From positions 4,524,001-4,588,000 of the forward strand of contig NZ_CP150254.1 of NCBI RefSeq assembly GCF_037975445.1: DNA of 64,000 bases. Direction: 5' to 3'. The translations under genes were made by a program, and so were the position numbers. Below the pieces are notes generated by a model, which was given only the letters and a program-made list of their open reading frames with translations, had not been told where the DNA came from and ran no database searches. The DNA is from Peribacillus sp. FSL P2-0133. Lineage in GTDB: Bacteria; Bacillota; Bacilli; Bacillales; DSM-1321. Below, piece by piece: positions 45,332-53,840 of the stretch; positions within the stretch are counted from its first letter, which is position 1, and the number at the start of each line of letters is the position of its first letter.

Positions 45332-46564
45332 TTATGCAGCAGCTTCTTTTTTGTCTGAACTAATGAATTTCAAAACAATCAAGACGATGCCTATGCCTAT
45401 GATCCCTGTAATGATATAGCTCAAATTGATATGATTTTTCATGACAAGGGACATGACCGGAGGGCCTGCCGCAACTCCGATGAACCTGGATGACATGTAG
45501 AAGGAGGTTATCGTCCCCCGCTGTTCCTTTTTTATATTTTGAGTGATGATTGCGTCGAGTGTCGGCAATAACGCACCAATTGCTATGCCAACCAAGCTCG
45601 TTACGAGTAATAAAAGGAAAACTTTGTTTTTAGTAAAACCGACAAATACAAGGCTGATTGAAAGGACAATTATACTAATCATGATGATCTTTTTCATGAT
45701 TGGTAATTCACCCTTGATTTTTTTCCCTGCAACGTAAGAAGACACACAAAGGAAAAATAGCGGGATCGCTATCACTAAACCTTTTTTGACTCCATGCAAA
45801 TCATGGATTTTTTCCAGATTATCAGACAAAAAGAAAAGAACGCCGAACAAAACCAACATGACAAATACACCAATCAGGAAAACTGTATATAACCATTTTC
45901 CTTCCTGCTTGAATATTTTTTTCGTATCATGCCAAAATTCTTTGAATTTCTTCGGATCATCCTTTTCCTTTGGTACCTTTATAAAGAAAAAGACCAAGAC
46001 AATAGATATTAAACTGAAGAATGAAATCGAGAAGAATGGTAAAAACCAGATAAATGCAGCAAACAGGGAACCCAATATTGGACTAAGCACTTTCCCAAAT
46101 GTATTCGAGGTTTCTATGATACCCAGACAAGAACTCGTTTTTTCATCATCATCCTTGTATAAATCCCCCACCAGAGGCAAAATGATAGGTGAGGCACCAG
46201 ATGCCCCAATCCCCTGCAATACCCTCCCGATGATGATCCATGTATAGGGATTTTCCATTTTCCATGAAGCATAACCTGCGACCAATCCACCAATAAGGGC
46301 TAGGATCAGACTTGGCAGGATCACCATCTTCCGTCCGAATCGATCTGATAAATAACCTGCTATGGGAATTAAAAAAATGGATGCAACGGAATAGCTTGTT
46401 ATTACCATGCTTGATTGAAATGAAGATATCCCCACCTTATCCTCGAAAATGGGCAAAACCGGGATAAGCATTGAATTTCCAAGTGTCATCACCAATGGAA
46501 TTGATGCCATACTGATCAGGCACCACACGCTTACGTCTTTATTTTGCTTCTCATGACCTTCCAT
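45332..46564 (-). CDS. MFS drug:proton antiporter (DHA1-like)
   Basis: 410 residues from ATG 46564, 6 bases after GAGGAGTG. Twelve membrane segments; motif A GYLSDRFGRKMVI after helix 2, RVLQGIGASG in helix 4 and the antiporter motif ETSNTFGKVLSPILGS in helix 5. Related to tetracycline/Bmr-type exporters; substrate unknown. The long inner loop (about 195-215) is lysine-rich. Transcribed alone. Confidence 0.88.
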   Translation of the reverse strand: MEGHEKQNKDVSVWCLISMASIPLVMTLGNSMLIPVLPIFEDKVGISSFQSSMVITSYSVASIFLIPIAGYLSDRFGRKMVILPSLILALIGGLVAGYASWKMENPYTWIIIGRVLQGIGASGASPIILPLVGDLYKDDDEKTSSCLGIIETSNTFGKVLSPILGSLFAAFIWFLPFFSISFFSLISIVLVFFFIKVPKEKDDPKKFKEFWHDTKKIFKQEGKWLYTVFLIGVFVMLVLFGVLFFLSDNLEKIHDLHGVKKGLVIAIPLFFLCVSSYVAGKKIKGELPIMKKIIMISIIVLSISLVFVGFTKNKVFLLLLVTSLVGIAIGALLPTLDAIITQNIKKEQRGTITSFYMSSRFIGVAAGPPVMSLVMKNHINLSYIITGIIGIGIVLIVLKFISSDKKEAAA

Positions 46565-46816
46565 ACTTACACTCCTCATCCATTATAAAAGCAACTTATT
46601 GCATAAAAGGTAACCATTTGTGAAATCAATATGTTTTGCATCATTTTTTAGATGTCTTAAATTATTATGTTATAGCTTTGATGGATTTATTCAGTAGCGC
46701 TTTTCCCAAAATTACCCCTTTTGACCTTTAAAATATTCTTCTCTTTTTTTACATTTGTTACGACTAGGTAAACAGCAAACGAGACTATGATTCACCGTCA
46801 AAAAAGGACTAAAAAG

Positions 46817-46915
46817 GTGGTACAAGTCCAATTGTTTGAATACATTCAAATATGCGAAGATGTATCAAACGATGAGGTGATGAATTGGGTGTTTTTTTCA
46901 GCTATGTATTATTAG
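46817..46915 (+). CDS. Possible short coding frame overlapping the LysE start
   Basis: A GTG at 46817 with AAAGGA eight bases upstream opens a 32-codon frame (VVQVQLFEYIQICEDV..., ending FFSAMYY) that overlaps the first 31 bases of the exporter gene in another frame. It may be a leader peptide coupling translation of the exporter, or chance. I do not recognise it. The rest of 46565-46884 holds only AT-rich promoter-like sequence. Confidence 0.25.
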   Translation: MVQVQLFEYIQICEDVSNDEVMNWVFFSAMYY

Positions 46916-47511
46916 GTTTATCACTGGCGGCTCCTATCGGACCCATAAACGCTGCTCAATTGGACAAAGGAATCAAGAAGGGTTTTTGGCATGCCTGGAT
47001 TTTTGGCTGGGGTGCCATTTTAGCGGATTTTGTTTTTATAGCCCTCGTCTTTTTCGGTGTCGTCCACTTTTTGGACACCCCCTTCATGAAGACATTTTTA
47101 TGGCTTTTTGGATTTTTCGTCCTGACCTATACCGGAATCGAAAGTCTGCTAAGTGCAGGTAAGATTGAAGTGAATGCACGAAAAGCGAAAGATTCCCTTT
47201 TTTCTTCATTCCTGACAGGATTCATCATGTCCCTTTCGAATCCTTTATCCATTTTGTTTTGGCTGGGGATTTATGGATCCATTCTCGCAAACTCCGCTTC
47301 AAAATATGATATGGATCATTTACTTTTTTACAGTTCAGGTATCCTTGTCGGCCTCTTAACCTGGGATTTCGCAATGGCCATCATCGCCAGCACCTTCAGA
47401 CGCTTTTTATCCAAACCCATTCTAATGGGCATCTCGATCATTTCGGGTATATCCCTTATAGGGATTGGCATTTACTTTGCCATCCAAGCAGCCAAGGTTT
47501 TATTTACATAA
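46885..47511 (+). CDS. LysE-family translocator
   Basis: 208 residues, six membrane segments. SLAAPIGPINAAQLDKGIKKG near residue 14 is the family's first motif; SLSNPLSILFWLGIYGSI near 112 is the second. Exports amino acids or similar small molecules. The start is TTG at 46885 after GAGGTGATG. It is the intact relative of the remnant at 44921-45279, with the MFS gene between them. Confidence 0.87.
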   Translation: MGVFFSYVLLGLSLAAPIGPINAAQLDKGIKKGFWHAWIFGWGAILADFVFIALVFFGVVHFLDTPFMKTFLWLFGFFVLTYTGIESLLSAGKIEVNARKAKDSLFSSFLTGFIMSLSNPLSILFWLGIYGSILANSASKYDMDHLLFYSSGILVGLLTWDFAMAIIASTFRRFLSKPILMGISIISGISLIGIGIYFAIQAAKVLFT

Positions 47512-47531
47512 GCATTTACTCGTGAGTTCGT
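47511..47531. repeat. Single copy of the 21-bp repeat
   Basis: AGCATTTACTCGTGAGTTCG matches the unit of the tandem array at 48088-48167, about 570 bp away. Confidence 0.7.
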
Positions 47532-47657
47532 ATTAAATAGATAAAACAGGCCGCCTATTTTATTATCCTTCTTTGTCCATGCCAGACACTTATCCCCCAT
47601 TGTTCATAGCCTGAAAGGGTAAACACAAAGTATAATCACGGTTATTACTTTTATATG

Positions 47658-48031
47658 TTCCATACTTTACTGTTCCATATTATTACGATAATTCTTATGT
47701 TAATTTGCCTTATTATGATGACAGACTGCCAGTACAAACACTGGTTCCAGTAACCACTATTCAGAGCCATTTAAACGCAGGCCGACAAGGTCAACGTTTC
47801 AGAGGTTTTTTGGGGTAACACCCTGCACACCTTTATTTTAATGGGGAAATAATGCTACTGGTATGGTACAGATACTTGAAGGTGGCATTCCAAATGAGGT
47901 TCATCATACAGATATAGTTGGATTACAATACCTAGGATTAACCTGCCCTGGCGGCGGGCACGGCGGCCCGGGTCGTAACTGTTTCCAGCAGTTCATTCCG
48001 GGCGTTGGCTGGGTATGGATTTGTAGATAGA
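47658..48031 (+). pseudogene. Decayed gene for a small Tyr/Gly-rich protein
   Basis: Frame one (from 47658) reads VPYFTVPYYYDNSYVNLPYY, continues through a proline/valine stretch and stops at TAA after FRGFLG (about 47818). Across a one-base shift in the T/G run, the next frame continues through an in-frame TAA (47840) to WGNNATGMVQILEGGIPNEV and a Gly-rich end, GGGHGGPGRN then PGVGWVWICR, stopping at 48029. No start codon survives. The two parts look like one protein of about 120 residues. I do not recognise the family. A strong terminator follows. Confidence 0.6.
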
Positions 48032-48068
48032 AAAAAGACAGCCGATTTATTCGGCTGTCTTTTTTTAT
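48032..48068. terminator. Strong terminator
   Basis: AAAAAAGACAGCCG/CGGCTGTCTTTTTT stem; ends the decayed plus-strand gene and may also stop thrZ transcripts on the minus strand. Confidence 0.85.
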
Positions 48069-48087
48069 CCAAACCTAATCTCAGGAG

Positions 48088-48167
48088 CATTTACTCGTGA
48101 GTTTTGCGCATTTACTCGTGAGTTTCGCGCATTTACTCGTGAGTTTCGTGCATTTACTCGTGAATTC
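48088..48167. repeat. Four tandem 21-bp repeats
   Basis: Units start at 48088, 48109, 48130 and 48151, each GCATTTACTCGTGAGTTT(C/T) plus GC or GT; the last ends in GTGAATTCC. The array lies 20 bp past the thrZ stop codon. The exact 21-bp period is two helical turns. Confidence 0.9.
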
Positions 48168-48187
48168 CGGATTAGGCTGCTTTCTTG

Positions 48188-50107
48188 TTAGATGCTGCGT
48201 TCTTTTATTTGCTGGGCCATTTTCATGATGAACGTTTCTATTGCGACATTTTCAACTTCTTGTTCCCCGTATTTCCGGACATTCACTTCATTTTCTTTCT
48301 CTTCTTTATCTCCAAGAACCAGCATATATGGGATTTTTCCCAACTGTGCTTCCCTGACTTTATACCCCAGCTTTTCATTCCGATCATCAATTTTCACTCT
48401 TATGCCTTGATTCTTCAGTTCTTTTTGAACCTTTAAACAATAATTCAAATGAACTTGTGAGACAGGGATGATCTGTACTTGCACCGGGGCAAGCCATGCC
48501 GGAAAAGCACCGGCAAAGTGTTCTATCAGAATTCCAAAAAAACGATCGATCGATCCAAAAATGGCACGATGAATGACGACCGGACGAACTTTTTCATTAT
48601 TTTCATTGATGTAATTCAGATCAAATTTGTCGGGCATTTGAAAATCAAGTTGGATTGTTGCACATTGGTGGCTTCGTTTTAATGCATCTTTAATATGAAA
48701 ATCAATTTTCGGTCCATAAAATGCTCCGTCCCCTTCATTTACTTGATAATGTATCCCGATGCTTTCCAGAACATTTTTCAAGGCTGTTTCAGAAGCTTCC
48801 CAAAGGGAATCATCGCCCATGGAATCCTCTGGACGCGTCGAGAGCTCCACGGAATACTCGAATCCAAAAGTGCGATACACCTTATCAATCAGATGAAACA
48901 CTTGTTTAATTTCGCTTTCGATTTGATCCTGCCGAACATAGATGTGGGCATCATCCTGACAAAATGTACGGACCCGCAGCATCCCGTTCAATGCACCGCT
49001 ATATTCATGACGGTGGACTTGCCCGAATTCGGCCATCCGGATTGGCAAATCCCTGTAAGAATAAAGACTGTTTTTGAAAATAAGCATATGACCCGGACAG
49101 TTCATTGGCTTCATCGCGAATTTTGTTTGATCCACCTCAGTGAAGTACATATTCTCATGGTAATGATCCCAGTGACCCGATTGTTCCCATAACCGCTGGT
49201 TCATCATGAAAGGAGTCCGAACTTCGTCGTAATCAGCTTCAGTCTGAAGCTCCCGCGAGAATTTCTCCAATTCATTTCTAACGATTTGCCCTTTCGGTAA
49301 ATAAAACGGCATTCCAGGGGCTTCCTCCGAAAACATGAATAACTCCAACTGCTTCCCTAATTTACGGTGATCACGTTTGGCCGCTTCTTCCAGGAATTCA
49401 AAGTATTCATGTAGATCCTTTTTCTTTCGGAATGCCACGCCATACACCCTTTGAAGAACTTCATTTTGATTGTCTCCCCGCCAATAGGCACCAGATACAC
49501 GAGTCAATTTGAACGATTTTACAAATGATGTGGATGGAAGGTGCGGCCCTCTGCAAAGATCGACGAATTCCCCCTGTTGATAGAGCGTTAATTTTTGACC
49601 ATTAGGGATGTTCTTTGCTATATCCAACTTGAATGACTCCCCTCTGCCCTCGAATAACTTCACAGCTTCTTCATAAGTCACTTCGATCCTTTTGATTTCC
49701 AGATTTTCACTTATGATATGTTCCATCTCTTTTTCAATAGCTTGTAGATCTTCTGGGCTCAAAGGATGGTCTAACTTAAAATCATAGTAAAATCCATCTT
49801 CCACGACTGGCCCCATTCCTAATTCCACATTTCGGTATAATCTTTTCACAGCCTGTGCCAAAACATGCGCCGATGTATGTCGTAATACTTGCAATCCTTC
49901 ATCCGAATCCAGAGTCAAAATCGATAGTTCTGCATCATCATTCAGCTTGTGACTTAGATCAACCAGTTGCTTATCCAGTTTTCCTGCTACTGCCTTTTTC
50001 CTTAAACTTGAACTGATGGACCCTGCCACACTTTCCACTGTCATCCCTTGCTGATATTCCTTTTGCTGCCCATCCGGGAATTGAACTTTAATCATTTTTT
50101 CACCCAT
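48188..50107 (-). CDS. thrZ: Threonyl-tRNA synthetase (ThrZ type)
   Basis: 639 residues from ATG 50107, which follows AAAGGGGTG by 8 bases; upstream codons belong to the T-box leader. Domains in order: TGS (about 4-64), second additional domain with RHTSAHVLAQAV (HxxxH), class II catalytic core with MKPMNCPGHM and RVRTFCQDDAHIY, and the anticodon-binding domain from about 540. It charges tRNA-Thr with threonine. The triple T-box leader is the hallmark of thrZ, the inducible paralogue, rather than thrS. Confidence 0.92.
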   Translation of the reverse strand: MGEKMIKVQFPDGQQKEYQQGMTVESVAGSISSSLRKKAVAGKLDKQLVDLSHKLNDDAELSILTLDSDEGLQVLRHTSAHVLAQAVKRLYRNVELGMGPVVEDGFYYDFKLDHPLSPEDLQAIEKEMEHIISENLEIKRIEVTYEEAVKLFEGRGESFKLDIAKNIPNGQKLTLYQQGEFVDLCRGPHLPSTSFVKSFKLTRVSGAYWRGDNQNEVLQRVYGVAFRKKKDLHEYFEFLEEAAKRDHRKLGKQLELFMFSEEAPGMPFYLPKGQIVRNELEKFSRELQTEADYDEVRTPFMMNQRLWEQSGHWDHYHENMYFTEVDQTKFAMKPMNCPGHMLIFKNSLYSYRDLPIRMAEFGQVHRHEYSGALNGMLRVRTFCQDDAHIYVRQDQIESEIKQVFHLIDKVYRTFGFEYSVELSTRPEDSMGDDSLWEASETALKNVLESIGIHYQVNEGDGAFYGPKIDFHIKDALKRSHQCATIQLDFQMPDKFDLNYINENNEKVRPVVIHRAIFGSIDRFFGILIEHFAGAFPAWLAPVQVQIIPVSQVHLNYCLKVQKELKNQGIRVKIDDRNEKLGYKVREAQLGKIPYMLVLGDKEEKENEVNVRKYGEQEVENVAIETFIMKMAQQIKERSI

Positions 50108-50133
50108 CACATAAACACCCCTTTTTAAGTAAT

Positions 50134-50370
50134 AAAAAACGCACCCATCCCTAAGTAAGGGACGAGTGCGTTTACCCGTGGTTCCACCCAATTTCCCATA
50201 GAGCAAGAAACACTCATGGCTCTGGAGCTTGTAACGCAGCTTAGACGATATCAGTTACTTTTGTTCACCGATATAGCTCAAAGGCGGTAAAACATTTTCC
50301 TAAGCCAGGAAGTTCGCAGCTTCTCTTCCCTCTCTGAAGACCGTAAAAATGATTCATGTCCTTATCATGG
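50134..50370 (-). promoter_or_regulatory. T-box riboswitch 1 (gene-proximal)
   Basis: Minus-strand leader with stem I elements, the T-box motif GGGTGGAACCACGGG (50174-50189) and a terminator (ACGCACTCGTCCCT/AGGGATGGGTGCGT, T6) at 50134-50172. Uncharged tRNA-Thr would stabilise the antiterminator. The TGGA pairs with the UCCA acceptor end. A candidate ACC specifier occurs in TTTTACCGCC near 50290. Confidence 0.92.
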
Positions 50371-50386
50371 CAATATTTTTATATAT

Positions 50387-50625
50387 AAAAAAACGCACCC
50401 ATCCCTAAGTAAGGGACGAGTGCGTTTATACCCGTGATTCCACCCAATTTCCCATAAGCAAGAAACACTCATGGCTCTGGAGCTTGTAACGCAGCTTAGA
50501 CGATATCAGTTACTCTTGTTCACCGATATGGCTCAAAGGCGGTAAAACATTTTCCTAAGCCAGGAAGTTCTCAGCTTCTCTTCCCTCTCTGAAGACCGTA
50601 AAAATGATTCATGTCCTTATCATGG
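50387..50625 (-). promoter_or_regulatory. T-box riboswitch 2 (middle)
   Basis: Near-identical copy of T-box 1, with its own terminator (50387-50426) and the T-box at 50430-50445, which here reads GGGTGGAATCACGGG (one C-to-T change). Only a short AT-rich linker separates it from copy 1. Confidence 0.92.
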
Positions 50626-50641
50626 CAATAATTATAATAAT

Positions 50642-50878
50642 AAAAAACGCACCCATCCCTAAGTAAGGGACGAGTGCGTTTATACCCGTGATTCCACCCA
50701 ATTTCCCATAAGCAAGAATCACTCATGGCTCTGGAGCTTGTAACGCAGCTTAGACGATATCAGTTACTTTTGTTCACCGATATGGCTCAAAGGCGGTAAA
50801 ACATTTTCCTAAGCCAGGAAGTTCGCAGCTTCTCTTCCCTCTCTGAAGACCGTAAAAATGATTCATGTCCTTATCAAT
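50642..50878 (-). promoter_or_regulatory. T-box riboswitch 3 (promoter-proximal)
   Basis: Third near-identical copy, terminator at 50642-50682 and T-box GGGTGGAATCACGGG at 50684-50699, sharing the C-to-T change with copy 2. Transcripts must read through three terminators in series to reach thrZ. Confidence 0.92.
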
Positions 50879-50915
50879 GCTTCTAAAATGAAAATGGATT
50901 TTTATATTGTTATAT

Positions 50916-50944
50916 ATATTACAATATATTCCCATAAGTGACAA
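50916..50944 (-). promoter_or_regulatory. Promoter of the T-box/thrZ transcript
   Basis: Minus strand TTGTCA (50939-50944), 17-bp spacer, TAATAT (50916-50921), about 35 bp before the first T-box. Confidence 0.6.
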
Positions 50945-51007
50945 CCTCAAATTTTTTAATTTCATTGCAAACACTGAATTGGTATAATTAGTAAAAAAGG
51001 AGTCACT

Positions 51008-51283
51008 ATGAAACGTTTAAGCAATTGGTCTATTGTATTTGCAGTGATTGGTACACTATCATTTTGCTGTTCCCTTGCTTTACCAAAAGCCTCCGAGCAG
51101 CTTATGATATCGGGATTCGGTGCGTTAGTTATTGGTATGTTATGCAGTTTCGGGGCCATGTATAAAAATGAAAAAGGAAAGTCGAAATTTTTGGCTGTGG
51201 CTGCATTCTTTCTTTTAAGTTTCATTCTCGTTTGGAATGAACCATTTCAAATTGTCAGGCTCTTGACCTGGATGAAAAATTAA
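51008..51283 (+). CDS. Small membrane protein
   Basis: 91 residues with three hydrophobic segments (about 7-24, 32-50 and 60-77) and charged loops. AAAAGGAGT precedes the ATG, and a terminator follows. Resembles DUF3953-type proteins in layout, but the assignment is weak. Divergent from thrZ. Confidence 0.7.
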   Translation: MKRLSNWSIVFAVIGTLSFCCSLALPKASEQLMISGFGALVIGMLCSFGAMYKNEKGKSKFLAVAAFFLLSFILVWNEPFQIVRLLTWMKN

Positions 51284-51292
51284 TCAAAATGA

Positions 51293-51320
51293 AAAACCCG
51301 TTTGCCATGACGGGTTTTTT
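51293..51320. terminator. Bidirectional terminator
   Basis: AAACCCG/CGGGTTT stem with T6 on the plus strand and A-rich opposite side, between converging genes. Confidence 0.8.
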
Positions 51321-51327
51321 GATTGGT

Positions 51328-51927
51328 TCAATCTTCATCGGCTATCGTTCGATTTGATTTCTTTAATCTAAGCCATAGCGTAAGTCCAGTGGACCAAAGA
51401 ATTAGCGCGCATCCAAAGCCGAGCAATGATAACGGTGCAAGGATTTGATGCTCCCCAAACATGACAGTATCTGGCACAATAAGCAATGTGATAAGCGCCA
51501 ATAAACAGAGAAGCACTCCTGTTGCATAGTAAACCTTGATTTGGAAAAGTGACGCCAAAGGTAAAAAATGAATCCCTACAATAATGGCGATGACTCCCGG
51601 TATAAGATCGGTCTGATTGATCAAGTTACAGACGGCAATGGCAATCCCAATCAGCACCGCTTCGGCAATGAAGACCATATTAAACAAAAATCCGATACGC
51701 TTCAGACGCCTAGCCCCATTTTCTGAAACTTGATTGGACATTTTTTGTGATGCATGAATTAATGAAATGCCTTCGATAACCATTATGATTCCTACGAATA
51801 TGGCTGCGAGTTCCACGTAGGGAAACCCCCACCCCTGCAATCCCATTATACCAGTACCTGCCCACAGTGTACCGAAGACCGCCATGAAAATGACTCCAAT
51901 TCCAGAACCGCGATAAGCCTCTTTCAT
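51328..51927 (-). CDS. Membrane protein, DUF7010-like
   Basis: About 199 residues from ATG 51927, preceded by AAAGGA; the upstream 12 codons lack a site. Six membrane segments and the GSGIGVIFMAVFGTLWAGTG N-terminal stretch. Family layout fits the DUF7010 group of Bacillus membrane proteins. Role unknown. Confidence 0.65.
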   Translation of the reverse strand: MKEAYRGSGIGVIFMAVFGTLWAGTGIMGLQGWGFPYVELAAIFVGIIMVIEGISLIHASQKMSNQVSENGARRLKRIGFLFNMVFIAEAVLIGIAIAVCNLINQTDLIPGVIAIIVGIHFLPLASLFQIKVYYATGVLLCLLALITLLIVPDTVMFGEHQILAPLSLLGFGCALILWSTGLTLWLRLKKSNRTIADED

Positions 51928-52061
51928 CCTCATTTTCCTTTCATCCACATAATAAAAGTACATAGATTAATAGTATTGCACACCTTCCCCAATTATTCAG
52001 TTATAAAAAATGGTTTATTGAAAAAATTACCATGATGCGAATTTTAATAGAAAATTGCCGC

Positions 52062-52200
52062 TTTCGTCGATATAATTGCCGTTTTCGTCGATATATTTCT
52101 ATTTTCGTCGATATAACTGGATTTTCGGAGATATATTCCTATTTTCGTCGATATATCTCTATTTTCGGAGATATAACTGGATTTTCGTCCGATATCGTCT
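52062..52200. repeat. Seven tandem ~20-bp repeats
   Basis: TTCG starts recur at 52063, 52084, 52104, 52124, 52144, 52164 and 52184. Units alternate between TTCGTCGATATA and TTCGGAGATATA with variable CTATT or CTGGATT linkers. Both variants end in GATAT. No coding frame runs through it convincingly. Confidence 0.9.
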
Positions 52201-52213
52201 AATTAAAGTCCAT

Positions 52214-52250
52214 AAAAAACCTGAGTCCCCAAAGGGATCTCAGGTTTTTA
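52214..52250 (-). terminator. Terminator after the lysine-type permease gene
   Basis: AAAAACCTGAG/CTCAGGTTTTT with inner CCC/GGG pairing, T-rich both ways. Confidence 0.85.
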
Positions 52251-52260
52251 TCTATTCATA

Positions 52261-53724
52261 TCAAGCCACATCTGATTTATCAAATTGACAATCTTTTAAT
52301 GATATTAATTTGGTCTTGTGATAAATCTTGTATCCTAACCAGATCGCCAGAAATATCGGTAATCCGATATAGGAGACGGCGACGCCATACCAGTCGATGC
52401 TGCCACTTAGGAATGCTTGATAGTTCTGCCCTGCAATGACACCCATGCAAAGGACGAATGATAGGATCGGACCGAGCGGAAACCATTTTGCTTTATATTT
52501 CAATTCGTTCAAATCACCGCCCTGTGCAACATATGCACGTCTAAAGCGATAATGGCTAATTGCAATACCAATCCAGGCGATGAAGCCGGTTAGCCCGGAT
52601 GCATTCAATAGCCATGTAAATACATGGTCCCCAAAAATGGATGTCAAGAAGGCGAGCCCGCCAATTAATGCCGTTAGAATCAAAGCATTCATCGGGATTC
52701 CCCTGCGATTGACTTTGGCGAGGAATTGGGGAGCTTGTTTATCTTTCGCCATCGACCATAACATCCGCGTTGATGCATATAGTCCCGAGTTCCCTGCGGA
52801 TAGTAAGGAAGTCAATACGACCGCATTCATGACGGATGCCGCGAATGCCAGTCCTGCCCGTTCAAAGACGAGTGTGAAAGGGCTTACAGAAATGTTTTCG
52901 ACATCCCCGTTCAGCAAACTTGGACTTGTATACGGAATCAAGAGGCCGAGTATCAGGATGGCCCCGATGTAAAATAACAGGATGCGCCAAAATACTTGGC
53001 GGATCGCATTCGGAACATTTTTTTCGGGATTCTCACTTTCCCCGGCAGCAATACCAACCAGTTCCGTGCCTTGAAAAGAAAATCCCGCTATAAGAAAGAT
53101 TGAGATGATCGATAAAAATCCTCCCTTGAATGGTGCCTCGTCCATGGTGAAGTTTTCAAATCCGATCACCTTTCCGCCAAAAACCCCAAATATGGTCAAT
53201 AAACCAATAATGATGAAGCAAATGATGGCAATGACTTTTATTAAGGCAAACCAATATTCAGATTCACCATAGCTTTTAATGGATAGGGCGTTGAGGGTGA
53301 AGACGATTCCAAGAAATAATGCACTCCATATAAGGCTGGGTACATCAGGGAGCCAGAATTTCATGATGATGGCTGCAGCAGCTATTTCCACGGCAAGGGT
53401 GACTGCCCAGTTAAACCAATAATTCCAGCCAAGTGCAAAGCCGAATGCGGGATCAACAAAGCGTGTGGCGTAGGTGGAAAATGATCCCGACACAGGCATA
53501 TATGTCGCCATTTCCCCTAAGCTCGTCATAAGGAAATAAACCATGATTCCAATGCAGGCATAGGCAGCAAGGGCACCGCCGGGCCCTGCGCTCTGGATGG
53601 TTGCCCCGCTTGCCAGGAATAATCCGGTTCCTATTGAACCGCCAATGGCAATCATGGTCATATGCCTTGCTTTCAGTTTCCTTTTAACTGTCGGTTCTTG
53701 ATTATCAATGAGATTCATGTCCAT
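52261..53724 (-). CDS. Lysine-type amino-acid permease (LysP-like)
   Basis: 487 residues, twelve membrane segments of the amino acid transporter (AAT) branch of APC. MTMIAIGGSIGTGLFLASG is helix 1, FQGTELVGIAAGESENPEKN is the helix 6 region typical of LysP and relatives, and SAGNSGLYASTRMLWSMA follows. It lies 117 bp downstream of yodQ with no terminator between, so it may be the last gene of the kam operon or a separate unit. Lysine uptake is inferred from similarity and place. Confidence 0.87.
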   Translation of the reverse strand: MDMNLIDNQEPTVKRKLKARHMTMIAIGGSIGTGLFLASGATIQSAGPGGALAAYACIGIMVYFLMTSLGEMATYMPVSGSFSTYATRFVDPAFGFALGWNYWFNWAVTLAVEIAAAAIIMKFWLPDVPSLIWSALFLGIVFTLNALSIKSYGESEYWFALIKVIAIICFIIIGLLTIFGVFGGKVIGFENFTMDEAPFKGGFLSIISIFLIAGFSFQGTELVGIAAGESENPEKNVPNAIRQVFWRILLFYIGAILILGLLIPYTSPSLLNGDVENISVSPFTLVFERAGLAFAASVMNAVVLTSLLSAGNSGLYASTRMLWSMAKDKQAPQFLAKVNRRGIPMNALILTALIGGLAFLTSIFGDHVFTWLLNASGLTGFIAWIGIAISHYRFRRAYVAQGGDLNELKYKAKWFPLGPILSFVLCMGVIAGQNYQAFLSGSIDWYGVAVSYIGLPIFLAIWLGYKIYHKTKLISLKDCQFDKSDVA

Positions 53725-53840
53725 ATGGTTCCTACCTCATTTTCTTTTAAAGTTAAAAGTTCAAGAAATAAAAGAGTTTTTTAACAACCGCTTTGTGAAA
53801 GTCTTAATAGTTCGCTTCACTTGCTGGGATACTATCCAGT

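Noticed and set aside
48088..48167. Possible CRISPR array
   Set aside because: Units are directly tandem (21-bp period) with no unique spacers and no cas genes nearby.
50774..51225. Minus-strand frames of 66 and 87 residues upstream of thrZ
   Set aside because: The first lies in T-box RNA, the second is antisense to the small membrane protein gene with the better ribosome site.
52062..52200. Possible CRISPR array or coding repeat
   Set aside because: Units of ~20 bp abut with only a few variable bases and no spacer-sized inserts; the plus-strand frame through part of it is repetitive and lacks a ribosome site.
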